This document shows, one piece after another, positions 56,866 through 64,000 of a DNA stretch of 64,000 nt; position 1 is the stretch's first letter, and each line of letters opens with the position of its first letter. A program made the position numbers and the translations under genes. Origin of the DNA: Opitutales bacterium (GTDB lineage: Bacteria; Verrucomicrobiota; Verrucomicrobiia; Opitutales; UBA2987); NCBI GenBank assembly GCA_021772515.1, contig JAJFLU010000022.1, forward strand, positions 160,308 to 224,307, read 5' to 3'. The notes under the pieces are model-generated. The model was given only the letters and a program-made list of their open reading frames with translations, did no database searches and was not told where the DNA came from.

Positions 56866-57630
56866 ATGAAACAGATAATAAAAATTTTGCTGAAAAAGCT
56901 GAATTATGAGATTCGAAGGATTCCAGAGGGTCAAATTTGCATTCCGGGATCCGCCTCGCGTCCTATTTCAAACATAGAAAGCTTTCTGGAAGATTTGAGG
57001 GCTCGGGGGTTTTCACCCGAAGGCATTATCGATATCGGCGCCAATCAAGGGCATTGGACCCGCCTCGCCCTTTCGGTGTACCCGGAAACGCCTGTAATCA
57101 TGGTTGAGCCACAGGATGAAATGGAAGAATTGTTAAGGGAACTCGTTGCCGAGCATCCCAATTGCCAATATATAAAGGCTGGAGCGGGCAAAGAAAATGG
57201 TGAATTGGTCCAAACGATATGGGAAGATTTGGCCGGATCCTCCTTTCTTCCCCAAGTCGAGTCAAAAAAAATTGATTCAGGGGAGCAGCGAAGAACCAGG
57301 ATAGTCGCCGTTGACGATATTTTGAGTCGTTTGGACGAGTTTAAGCCAGATATCGTTAAGCTGGATATTCAAGGGTTTGAGTTGGAAGCGCTTTCGGGGG
57401 CAGAGACGCTATTTGGCAAAACGGAGGTGTTTATTCTGGAAACCTCACTGTTTTCTTTCATGCCAAATCAACCCCTGACCAGAGAGGTGATATCCTTCTT
57501 GGCAGAGAAACAATATGAAATCTATGACATCACGGAATTCCTGAGACGCCCATCGGATGGCGCGTTGGGCTCGATTGACTTTGCTTTTGTAAAAAGAGAA
57601 GGAATTTTTCGGCAAAATTCATTATGGTAG
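56866..57630 (+). CDS. FkbM-family methyltransferase
   Basis: A 254-aa SAM-dependent O-methyltransferase-like protein. IIDIGANQGHWTRLALSVYP is motif I, VIMVEPQDEMEEL follows, and LDIQGFELEALSGAETL is the FkbM signature. Such enzymes methylate sugars, glycans and small molecules. It stands alone here, so the substrate cannot be inferred. The start at 56866 has no obvious ribosome site. Confidence 0.88.
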   Translation: MKQIIKILLKKLNYEIRRIPEGQICIPGSASRPISNIESFLEDLRARGFSPEGIIDIGANQGHWTRLALSVYPETPVIMVEPQDEMEELLRELVAEHPNCQYIKAGAGKENGELVQTIWEDLAGSSFLPQVESKKIDSGEQRRTRIVAVDDILSRLDEFKPDIVKLDIQGFELEALSGAETLFGKTEVFILETSLFSFMPNQPLTREVISFLAEKQYEIYDITEFLRRPSDGALGSIDFAFVKREGIFRQNSLW

Positions 57631-57707
57631 GCGGTTTGGATTTGTCCCGTATATAAGTAGGTTCTATTTCACTTGCCTTTCGGGCCGGTGTTTGCCGCCT
57701 TTATTTC

Positions 57708-58490
57708 ATGGAGATTATTTTTATGGGAACCGGCACCTCGCAGGGCGTTCCCATGATCGCCCATGATGCGCCCGATCTCGATCTCGATAACCCGAAAAAC
57801 TGGCGTACCCGGCCCAGTATTCATGTGGTCATGGATGGCTGCCATATACAGGTCGATGCCGGCCAGGAGTTTCGTATTCAATGCCTTCGCGAAAATATCC
57901 GGCAGGTAGACCTTTTCATTTTAACCCATCGCCACGCCGACCATATTATGGGGATGGATGATCTGCGCCGTTTTTGCACCTTACGCGAATCCCCGGCGCT
58001 CCCCGTTTACAGTACTCCCGATGGGCTCGAGTGCATCCAGAGTATTTTCCCCTATGCCGCCAATCGCGAGAAACCGGTTTCCCGTTATTATCCCGCATTT
58101 CAACTGAACGAGATGCCGCCGATCCTTGATCTGGAGGCGGGGCAAATTTACTCGACCCTTCTGCCCCACGGACCGGTGGAGACATTGGGGTTGGTTTTCG
58201 TCGAGCGAAGCACGGGAAAAAAGGCGGTTTATTTCACCGATTGCAAAGAGGTAAGCCCGGAACAGCGTGAGATGGCGAGGGGGGCCGAGGTAGTCATCCT
58301 CGATGCCCTTCAGCAGAGAAAACACCCCACTCACATGTCAATCGACGAAGCCATAGAGACCGCTCAGGATATCGGCGCCGGGCAATCTTTTTTCACCCAC
58401 ATGGCCTTTTTGGTGGACCATGAAACCGTTGATCGCGAACTGCCCGAGGGCATTTCCCTCGCCTACGACGGGCTACGCCTACAACTGTAA
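57708..58490 (+). CDS. Metallo-beta-lactamase-fold hydrolase (PhnP-like)
   Basis: A 260-aa MBL-fold protein. MGTGTSQGVPMIAHDAP is an early loop of the PhnP/RNase Z-like group, THRHADHIMGMDDLRRF carries the HxHxDH metal motif, and further ligands appear in YFTDCKEVSP and LDALQQRKHPTHMSIDEA. PhnP is a phosphodiesterase on cyclic ribose phosphates; no phn genes are nearby, so the true substrate is open. It converges with accA. Confidence 0.85.
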   Translation: MEIIFMGTGTSQGVPMIAHDAPDLDLDNPKNWRTRPSIHVVMDGCHIQVDAGQEFRIQCLRENIRQVDLFILTHRHADHIMGMDDLRRFCTLRESPALPVYSTPDGLECIQSIFPYAANREKPVSRYYPAFQLNEMPPILDLEAGQIYSTLLPHGPVETLGLVFVERSTGKKAVYFTDCKEVSPEQREMARGAEVVILDALQQRKHPTHMSIDEAIETAQDIGAGQSFFTHMAFLVDHETVDRELPEGISLAYDGLRLQL

Positions 58491-58520
58491 TGTAATTTAC
58501 AAGCAGCGATGTTTTTTTTG

Positions 58521-59549
58521 CTATTGGTTGGCGGCTTTGGCCGAAGGGGTTCGCGGGGCATCCTGCTCCTCCCCACTGGAAGGTTCCTCGAAAACTCCGA
58601 AAGCGCGGTACTTGTTGTAGCGATTGGATTTGAGGGCCTTGGGGGAAAATGCTTTTAGCTCCTTCAGATGTCGAGAAATCGCCTCGCGGACACTTTCGCT
58701 TGTCTGGTCGGGGCTGCAATGGGCGCCGCCGAAAGGTTCCGCTATAATCTCGTCTGCCACCCCCAATCTAAAAAGGTCCTGCGCGCTGATTTTCATCGCC
58801 TCCGCCGCTTTTGAGGCATGTGCCCTGTCTTTCCAGAGAATTGCCGCCGAGGCCTCCGGGGAGGCCACCGAGTAATAGGCGAACTGGAGTATGAGAATGC
58901 GATCGGCTACCCCGATGCCGATGGCCCCGCCCGAGCCGCCTTCCCCGATCACCAACGAGATTACAGGGATGGGTAATTGGCTCATTTCAAACAAATTTGC
59001 GGCAATTGCCTCCGCTACGTGGCATTCCTCGGCCTTGATTCCCGGATAGGCCCCCGGAGTATCGATAAAGGTGATCAATGGCATTTTATACCTTCCGGCC
59101 ATCTGCATGAGGCGGTTTGCCTTACGGTAGCCCTCAGGTTGAGGCATTCCGAAGTTTCTCAGCAAATTTTCCTTCGTTCCGCGACCCTTCTGCTGGGCCA
59201 GGAGCATGACCGCTTTTCCCTCAAAAAAGGCTGTGCCGCCGATTAAGGCCTGGTCATCGCCCATTCGCCGATCTCCATGCAGCTCCTGAAAATCATCGAA
59301 AATGGCATGGATATAATCGAGAGAGTAGGGCCGCAGGGGATGCCTCGCCAACTGGACTTTTTGCCAGGTTGTGAGATTGGCGTAAATTTCCCGGCGGGTG
59401 GCCTCAAACTTTTTTTCGATGGCCTTAATCTCCGCTTTTACATCCAGTTTATGTTTTTGGGATGTACTTTGGAGAATCCTGAGCTGCTCCTCGAGATCAC
59501 GCAGAGGCTTCTCAAACTCAAGTGTGTATTGCGGTTTATCCATTTTCAT
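58521..59549 (-). CDS. accA: Acetyl-CoA carboxylase carboxyltransferase subunit alpha
   Basis: Transfers the carboxyl group from biotin to acetyl-CoA in fatty-acid synthesis, together with AccD. The ATG at 59549 gives 342 aa; a TTG 12 bp further upstream is possible. Visible: LEFEKPLRDLEEQLRIL, HPLRPYSLDYIHAIFDDFQELHGDRRMGDDQALIGG, AQQKGRGTKENLLRNFGM, LITFIDTPGAYPGIKAEE and GEGGSGGAIGIGVADRI. A short acidic tail follows. accD is not in the window. Confidence 0.95.
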   Translation of the reverse strand: MKMDKPQYTLEFEKPLRDLEEQLRILQSTSQKHKLDVKAEIKAIEKKFEATRREIYANLTTWQKVQLARHPLRPYSLDYIHAIFDDFQELHGDRRMGDDQALIGGTAFFEGKAVMLLAQQKGRGTKENLLRNFGMPQPEGYRKANRLMQMAGRYKMPLITFIDTPGAYPGIKAEECHVAEAIAANLFEMSQLPIPVISLVIGEGGSGGAIGIGVADRILILQFAYYSVASPEASAAILWKDRAHASKAAEAMKISAQDLFRLGVADEIIAEPFGGAHCSPDQTSESVREAISRHLKELKAFSPKALKSNRYNKYRAFGVFEEPSSGEEQDAPRTPSAKAANQ

Positions 59550-59607
59550 TATTGAGGTCAATATGCAGCCGGAAAGCTTGCCTGTCGTTGACTCGGGTGA
59601 ATGGCGC

Positions 59608-59973
59608 CTATGAAGGTTGTTCGTTTGCTTGAGAAGGAGGGCTTTTAATTTCCTCTTTCCAACTCAATGTGCGGGCATTGGCCCCATATTTTTCAGCGTT
59701 TTCCTTATTTCCTCGTTCCATCCAGATTCTGGATAAGCTTGTATGGATATGTATATCCTGAGGGCATATGGCAAGAGCTTTTTCAGCCGCGTCCAAGGCA
59801 TCATCGAGCAACCGCACGGAGAAACACACCTCGGCCAAGGCATGCCAGGCGGCAAATGATTGCGGGTCCAGGCGGACGGCCTTCCTGAGCTTTTCCAAGG
59901 CGGTATCGTTATCGCCCAAGGTAAACTCCAGAGTCGCTTCCTCGACCATTATTTGAACAGGATTTCGGCTCAT
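59608..59973 (-). CDS. TPR-repeat protein
   Basis: A 121-aa protein starting MSRNPVQIMVEEATLEFTLGDNDTALEKLRKAVRLDPQSFAAWHALAEVCFSVRLLDDALDAAEKALAICPQDI, with three TPR repeats. The start at 59973 drops 15 non-family residues of the track ORF. TPRs mediate protein-protein contacts; the partner is unknown. It is upstream of accA on the same strand, 58 bp away, and could be in the same transcript. Confidence 0.75.
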   Translation of the reverse strand: MSRNPVQIMVEEATLEFTLGDNDTALEKLRKAVRLDPQSFAAWHALAEVCFSVRLLDDALDAAEKALAICPQDIHIHTSLSRIWMERGNKENAEKYGANARTLSWKEEIKSPPSQANEQPS

Positions 59974-60125
59974 TTTAGCAAATTGGCCAAACAATACCCC
60001 AAGACGATGGCGGGGCAACTTTTATTCTCCCCAAATTCTCCAGGGAAACGACTCCCTGCGGGTGGGTTGAAGGTTTTATCTATTTAAACCAACTAGCCAA
60101 CCGACTAACTGCCTTGTCGCAGCGA

Positions 60126-60323
60126 TCAGGCGCACTTTCCGGTCTCATGCAAATGGCCGGAAAAATATTCGGCATAGGCGCTTTTGAACCAGTAATCGGC
60201 CACCTCTTCATTGGTCAAGCGAACACGCATCTTGCGTTGGAGTTTGCGACGCAGGGACCGGATCGCCTCAATCTGTCTGCTTTTTGACATGCTTTGATTG
60301 TCTTCGAGGGGTCGATAGTCCAT
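60126..60323 (-). CDS. Small basic helical protein of unknown function
   Basis: A 65-aa protein, MDYRPLEDNQSMSKSRQIEAIRSLRRKLQRKMRVRLTNEEVADYWFKSAYAEYFSGHLHETGKCA. The centre is strongly basic and probably helical. There is no signal peptide and no known motif. A GGATC sequence about 10 bases before the ATG is a weak ribosome site. The coding-like composition and complete start-stop support it, but it could be a chance ORF. Confidence 0.5.
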   Translation of the reverse strand: MDYRPLEDNQSMSKSRQIEAIRSLRRKLQRKMRVRLTNEEVADYWFKSAYAEYFSGHLHETGKCA

Positions 60324-60425
60324 AATTGATCCGGGTTTACTGATTAAAGGTGTGCTTCGGTATTATATATGTCGCATGAAGGCCGAAATGCTTAAAACTT
60401 TGTTCGTATTTTACAAAATTTTTAC

Positions 60426-60452
60426 AATTGGGTTTCGGGTATGAGCCCAATT
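60426..60452. terminator. Hairpin after the CARF-type activator
   Basis: AATTGGG-13 nt-CCCAATT is a perfect 7-bp stem about 58 bp past the activator's stop (lower coordinates). T tracts are weak on either side, so it is a tentative terminator. Confidence 0.4.
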
Positions 60453-60509
60453 TTCCAATTGGTAACCTTGGCTCAAGCCCATGGGGCGTCGGGCGGTAAT
60501 CCTCGCTCG

Positions 60510-62009
60510 CTATTTCTTCTGCGACTTGATGAATTGGTGGACCGCCTGTGGGCTGATTCCGAGCAGCCGAGCGGCTTCGCTTTGATTTCCATCGGATTTT
60601 TCCAGCGCCTCTCGTATAAGCCGTTTTCGGAGGGAACCGAGATAGCTTTCCATGGAAAACCCCTCGCTGACAACCGGAGATTCCCCGTCCTGCTGCCGAT
60701 ATTTTTGCGTTTCGTTGCCACCGTATTCAAGGTCCTCAGGTTCCAGCACGGGTTTGCGGGTAAGCATGGCAGCCCTTTCGATGACATTCTGCAAATCTCG
60801 AATATTTCCCGGCCAGGGTCGTTGTTGCAGGTATTCGAGACTCTCTGGTGAAAGTCGTTTGGGAGATTTCAGGGAAACATTGATACGTTCGAGAATGTGC
60901 ACGGCGATTTTTGAAATATCACTGCGGCGTTCACTCAGGGCAGGGAGCCAGATTTCACCCACCAGAAGGCGGTAGTAAAGATCCTCACGGAAATTGCCCT
61001 GAGCCACCTGCTGCTCCAAATCCCGGTTAGTGGAGGCAACTATGCGAACATTCACTTTTATCGACCGAGGAGAACCGAGGGGATCAATTACCCCATCCTC
61101 GATTACGCGTAGTAATTTTGCCTGGATTTTCAAAGAAAGTTCACCCATCTCGTCAAGTAGCAGGGTGCCCCCATCGGCCAGTTCAAATTTACCTTTCTGC
61201 CGCATGATCGCCCCGGTGAAGGCCCCCTTTTGGTGCCCAAATAAAATGCTCTCGGCGAGGGTTTCCGGTATCGCTGCGCAATTGACTGTGACCAGGTGCT
61301 TATCGGACCGCTCGCTCATGCGGTGTATGAATCGCGCGAGGACATCCTTGCCCGTGCCGGTGGCGCCCTGAATGAGAACCGGTGATGAATGCCCGGCCAG
61401 AGTCGCCGCAATTTCCAGCGCTTTGCGAAATCGTGGATGTACGCCAACGCAGCCAATCTCACGGGCCGCATCCTCCAGAAAAGGCTCATCGGGTTCCGCC
61501 AAAATTGAAGAGTTGAGACTTTTGCGGGGTGAGTTAAATAATTTTTTGGAAGAGTTGATGTTAAAAACAGATGGGGTGTCGTGTGTTAGGTGATGCCAAG
61601 AGTGGGTGTAGAGCAATTCAGCCGAAAAATGGCCTTTTCTGACCAAAGCCAGCCAGGCGACCTGCATTTGGGCCGTCCCTGAGGCTACTCCAATAAAATA
61701 TTCATCGTTGGATTTTCTTTTTTCGATTTCACGGGCAAGAACCTTAAGATAACGCAATATTTGTGCCAAATTTGTAAAATCGGAGATCGGCAAATATTCA
61801 ATCTCCACTTGTATGTCGGGGTAAATCCTTTCGATTGCCAGTCGAGTTTTCGTGGCGGAAATCGCCACTTCGGGTATTTCAACGAGGATGACGCGATCCA
61901 TTTTTTTTGCCAAAAGCAAAGTGAGAATGGGCCCGGGGTGTTCAGTTCCGTCAATAACACCCACTGAATAGGGATCATAATAGCAGGCAAATGTAATTAG
62001 CGTATTCAT
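60510..62009 (-). CDS. Sigma-54 activator with a CARF-like N-terminal sensor domain
   Basis: A 499-aa enhancer-binding protein. The N-terminal ~150 residues (FACYYDPYSVGVIDGTEHPGPILTLLLAKKMDRVILVE and YFIGVASGTAQMQVAWLALV) form a Rossmann-like domain with the SGT-x-QM segment typical of CARF ligand-binding folds, as in RtcR. Then come the AAA+ module with Walker A GATGTGKD, the GAFTGA loop, Walker B DGGTLLLDEMGEL, VRIVASTNRDL and WPGNIRDLQNVIERA, and a C-terminal Fis HTH (NQSEAARLLGISPQAVHQFI). RtcR senses RNA-derived ligands, but whether this relative binds cyclic oligonucleotides or cyclic-phosphate RNA is inference. It diverges from a sigma-54 promoter and a membrane protein. Confidence 0.86.
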   Translation of the reverse strand: MNTLITFACYYDPYSVGVIDGTEHPGPILTLLLAKKMDRVILVEIPEVAISATKTRLAIERIYPDIQVEIEYLPISDFTNLAQILRYLKVLAREIEKRKSNDEYFIGVASGTAQMQVAWLALVRKGHFSAELLYTHSWHHLTHDTPSVFNINSSKKLFNSPRKSLNSSILAEPDEPFLEDAAREIGCVGVHPRFRKALEIAATLAGHSSPVLIQGATGTGKDVLARFIHRMSERSDKHLVTVNCAAIPETLAESILFGHQKGAFTGAIMRQKGKFELADGGTLLLDEMGELSLKIQAKLLRVIEDGVIDPLGSPRSIKVNVRIVASTNRDLEQQVAQGNFREDLYYRLLVGEIWLPALSERRSDISKIAVHILERINVSLKSPKRLSPESLEYLQQRPWPGNIRDLQNVIERAAMLTRKPVLEPEDLEYGGNETQKYRQQDGESPVVSEGFSMESYLGSLRKRLIREALEKSDGNQSEAARLLGISPQAVHQFIKSQKK

Positions 62010-62024
62010 TTTCCGCAGTGACTT

Positions 62025-62042
62025 TTTAAATGAAAATTTAAA
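62025..62042. promoter_or_regulatory. Perfect inverted repeat near the activator start
   Basis: TTTAAAT-GAAA-ATTTAAA is a perfect 7-bp inverted repeat, 16 bp upstream of the activator's start codon. It could be an operator for autoregulation, but AT-rich repeats of this kind can also arise by chance. Confidence 0.35.
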
Positions 62043-62211
62043 ATTATGTCAATGTAGATTTAAACATTCCTAATTTTCATCCTCATATTCGGTAACGATT
62101 TTGAAATCATCTTGCACGGAAAGAATGTAAAATGTCTCAAATGGAAGAGCAAGTGGGGATTTTTTCAAAACAACCTCTGTTTCTGGCATGAACCTCAATT
62201 AACTACAGTTA

Positions 62212-62228
62212 TTGGCACGGCAATTGCA
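62212..62228 (+). promoter_or_regulatory. Sigma-54 (RpoN) promoter facing the membrane PAS gene
   Basis: TTGGCACGGCAATTGCA matches the RpoN consensus TGGCAC-N5-TTGC almost exactly; GG (62214-62215) and GC (62226-62227) are separated by ten bases. It lies about 200 bp upstream of the activator's own start on the divergent strand, so transcription would begin near 62239. Confidence 0.9.
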
Positions 62229-62300
62229 ATAGGTTATCCAACGCTTGACTAATTTTGGCCGTCGATGTGAACCCACTGACCATAGATACTAACTTTTATT

Positions 62301-62384
62301 GTGAACCGCAGGTTATGGAGAGGGGCGCAGATTTCACACCCCCCCCATTTTTCTGCGCTTGTCTGTGTAGCCTGCGGGTTCATG
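62301..62384 (+). ncRNA. Candidate structured RNA in the sigma-54 leader (Y-RNA-like shape)
   Basis: Starting about 60 nt after the inferred start, the RNA can fold into an outer stem (TGAACC / GGTTCA, then GCAGGTTA / TAGCCTGC with a G.T pair, with a single G bulge between the two parts), an internal loop of about 7 nt on each side, an inner stem (GGGCGCAGA / TCTGCGCTT, seven Watson-Crick and two G.U pairs) and a 20-nt loop with a run of eight C's. Bulged stem, internal loop, second stem and pyrimidine-rich loop recall Y RNAs, which some RtcR regulons encode. This could equally be only a regulatory leader. It ends about 38 nt before the next ATG. Confidence 0.55.
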
Positions 62385-62421
62385 AATTTTTGGAGAAAAA
62401 AGGTAAAGTGGTGAATTTGAT

Positions 62422-63738
62422 ATGATTGTCTGGTATCATTTTGTCATCGGGTTTTTTGGGTTCACTCTATCGTGGATACTGCTTGGTTCTCACTGCCGCA
62501 CAACCATTGGAGAAAATGATTATTCGGCCTTTCGGTGGATGGGTTATTTTGGTGGATTTCAGGGCGTAAGCCACTGGCTAACTCTGGTCTGCTACTATTA
62601 TCACTACGGGGCGGGAGACTGGAATCACAATTTGCAATATATGGCGGAAATTGTATCGATCGTATGCCTCATCGAGGCGGCGAGAAAAAAATACAATTGC
62701 GGGGCGAATCGACAAGTGTCCTGGTGGATATCAGCAACTGTGGGCGCCTTGCTGCCATTGAGTTTTTTGCTGAGTTCCTCATTGCAGGTAACTCTTATGC
62801 AAATATTGGGCGGTGTCGGTGGCTTCGCTATGCTTTGTGCGATACTGATCAGCGAGAAAATCAATATTGATAAAGATAATTTCTCCACCGGCAGGGTTAA
62901 AATCCATAACGCTCTGATAGCTATTTCCGTTTTGGTTATGGTTTCCTATCTACTTTCCGCATACTGGGAGCAATTCCATGCGAATACGTTAGGTCTCCTC
63001 TGGGAGGGAGCCCCGTTTACCGCTTCGGCCCTTATCGCAATTTTAGCAATTAGCGTTCTGTGGAGCATCCCCCAAAAAGAAATGTGCAGGTCTTATGCTG
63101 ATTTGCATGGTTTACGCTCTCTGGCGCCGGGGACTTGGTATATGCCGGCCATACTCGTGGTTTTTGCGGTAATCGCCCTCATAGTTGTGGGAAATGAGAG
63201 CCCTGATATCAGCAAATATCAGCAGTATCATAATTCCGCTAGCAGGTTTGAAAATTATGCAACAAGTAACGGGGTGTTTTCCATAACCCAATTCGCAGCC
63301 ATTGGAATATTTGGATTTACGCTACTGCAATGCCTGAAAATCGATGCCAACCGGAGACTTGCTCTATGGAGTCGCGCCGCCATAAGACAATATGGTCGCA
63401 GGTTTTTAAAACGCTCAAACTCCCTGTATGTGATTCTGGATAGTCGAGGAAAAATTCTACTGATTAACGAAAAGGGACTCAAGGAATTTCAGCTTCCAAA
63501 GGCGGAAATACTCGGTATGCCCTTCCCTGGTTTATGGCAAGGGGAAGGGCATGCCAAAATAGCCGGCTTGGTAAATCTCTCCCTGCGCGGAAAATGGGCG
63601 AAGCAATTATTAAATCTGCCCCGCAATCAAAACTCCTCATCGAGATTTGCCTTCTCATTTCTACCCATAAAAAATACCACCGGTGATATCTGGCACGTAG
63701 TAATTCGAGGCCAACCGACGCGTATGGCACTAACGTAA
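62422..63738 (+). CDS. Membrane protein with C-terminal PAS-like domain, unknown
   Basis: A 438-aa protein with six to eight N-terminal hydrophobic segments (IVWYHFVIGFFGFTLSWILLG; ISATVGALLPLSFLLSSS; ALIAISVLVMVSYLLSAYW; MPAILVVFAVIALIVVG) and then a cytoplasmic region after about residue 320. That region reads like a PAS domain (SNSLYVILDSRGKILLINEKGLKEFQLPKAEILGMPFPGLW). No kinase, GGDEF or effector domain follows, so it is a sensor module without a visible output, or a partner of another protein. It is the only gene after the RpoN promoter and leader. Confidence 0.75.
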   Translation: MIVWYHFVIGFFGFTLSWILLGSHCRTTIGENDYSAFRWMGYFGGFQGVSHWLTLVCYYYHYGAGDWNHNLQYMAEIVSIVCLIEAARKKYNCGANRQVSWWISATVGALLPLSFLLSSSLQVTLMQILGGVGGFAMLCAILISEKINIDKDNFSTGRVKIHNALIAISVLVMVSYLLSAYWEQFHANTLGLLWEGAPFTASALIAILAISVLWSIPQKEMCRSYADLHGLRSLAPGTWYMPAILVVFAVIALIVVGNESPDISKYQQYHNSASRFENYATSNGVFSITQFAAIGIFGFTLLQCLKIDANRRLALWSRAAIRQYGRRFLKRSNSLYVILDSRGKILLINEKGLKEFQLPKAEILGMPFPGLWQGEGHAKIAGLVNLSLRGKWAKQLLNLPRNQNSSSRFAFSFLPIKNTTGDIWHVVIRGQPTRMALT

Positions 63739-63881
63739 CGTAAGGCAATTCACTATAAGCGTGCTCTTCCTCTTTGTCTTTGTCTTGTAGGTCTTTGTCT
63801 ATCTCTCCGTCCCGTATTCTTGTTAAAAATAGCGCCGTGCAAGTAATTGAGGAAGACAAAGAGGGAGAGGAAGCAATTGTG
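63739..63881. repeat. CTTTGTC-rich inverted repeat block
   Basis: CTTCCTCTTTGTCTTTGTCTTG (from about 63764) and GACAAAGAGGGAGAGGAAG (about 63854-63873) form an imperfect inverted repeat around the gap between the PAS gene and the transposase. The CTTTGTC tract belongs to the family of short-period degenerate repeats seen elsewhere in such genomes. It may also mark the right end of the insertion sequence. Confidence 0.55.
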
Positions 63882-64000
63882 TCATGATGCAAGTGCTAAT
63901 TGGTGTTTTTTTAGCAGTGATTGCAGGTGTATGAGAATTTTTCTCATGGCCGCTACCAGGGCGCATTTGTATGGCTTGCCGCGTTCCATCAGCCCTTCGA
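63882..64000 (-). CDS. IS110-family transposase, C-terminal fragment (window edge)
   Basis: Not in the ORF track. Reading the minus strand from the right edge gives a frame ending at TGA (63882): [20 protein letters not shown] then [18 protein letters not shown]. The [16 protein letters not shown] segment matches the conserved C-terminus of IS110/IS1111 DEDD-type transposases. Only 38 residues are inside the window; the rest of the gene lies to the right. Family assignment rests on this short segment. Confidence 0.72.
   Translation of the reverse strand, partial: EGLMERGKPYKCALVAAMRKILIHLQSLLKKHQLALAS

Noticed and set aside
63479-63892. A 137-aa minus-strand ORF at the right end
   Set aside because: Antisense to the PAS-domain gene and runs into the repeat block; no coding signal.

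Overview
The window looks like a chromosomal segment of a Verrucomicrobiota (PVC) bacterium, probably Opitutae-like. That is inferred from gene content only: a long insert-type IspG, an uppS-cdsA-dxr-rseP-ispG run, a large UnbV/FG-GAP secreted protein, HEAT-repeat membrane proteins, and split sulfate-activation genes (cysC, cysD, cysN). No rRNA, tRNA or CRISPR array was seen. The sequence is mostly dense, ordinary chromosome, with one accessory-looking stretch (about 44.3-47.4 kb) and an insertion-sequence remnant at the right edge.

Layout. 1-2.6 kb: lpdA (cut by the left edge) and sucB of the 2-oxoglutarate dehydrogenase complex. 2.6-5.6 kb: a glycan/lipid cassette (GT2 glycosyltransferase, methyltransferase, multi-spanning transferase). 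5.7-8.5 kb: a phage-shock-type envelope stress module (pspA, a 32-aa membrane microprotein, pspB-like, pspC) read from a sigma-54 promoter and divergent from its activator pspF. 8.5-11.4 kb: cysC-cysD-cysN. 11.5-24.2 kb: a chemotaxis cluster (cheA, cheW, a soluble five-PAS receptor, cheY, cheB, cheR, HDOD protein) with hemA, an ABC1/UbiB kinase and an unknown protein lodged in the middle. 24.5-34.1 kb: one long minus-strand run uppS-cdsA-dxr-rseP-ispG-rph-sucC-sucD, with start/stop overlaps between several genes, linking isoprenoid, phospholipid and envelope-protease functions to tRNA processing and the TCA cycle. 34.3-38.7 kb: pterin dehydratase, gdhA, sufS-sufU and a lipoprotein. 38.8-44.3 kb: three membrane-anchored proteins, two with HEAT-like repeats. 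44.3-47.4 kb: degenerate intergenic repeats, a purine-type permease and a MazEF-like toxin-antitoxin pair. 47.5-55.6 kb: double UnbV protein, adenine deaminase, an SDR and an aldehyde dehydrogenase. 55.7-56.8 kb: a tandemly duplicated RRM gene with its structured leader. 56.9-60.3 kb: FkbM methyltransferase, MBL hydrolase, accA, TPR protein and a small protein. 60.5-63.7 kb: a sigma-54 activator with a CARF-like sensor domain, divergent from a near-consensus sigma-54 promoter that precedes a strongly structured leader RNA and a membrane PAS protein. 63.9-64 kb: the C-terminal end of an IS110-family transposase.

The most interesting part is 60.5-63.7 kb. An RtcR-like architecture (CARF sensor + AAA+ + Fis HTH) faces its likely target promoter, and the transcript would begin with a bulged, double-stem RNA with a C-rich loop, reminiscent of Y RNAs. 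No rtcB, rtcA, Ro60 or CRISPR gene is visible nearby. Second are the psp operon with its microprotein and the duplicated RRM units with conserved leader hairpins.
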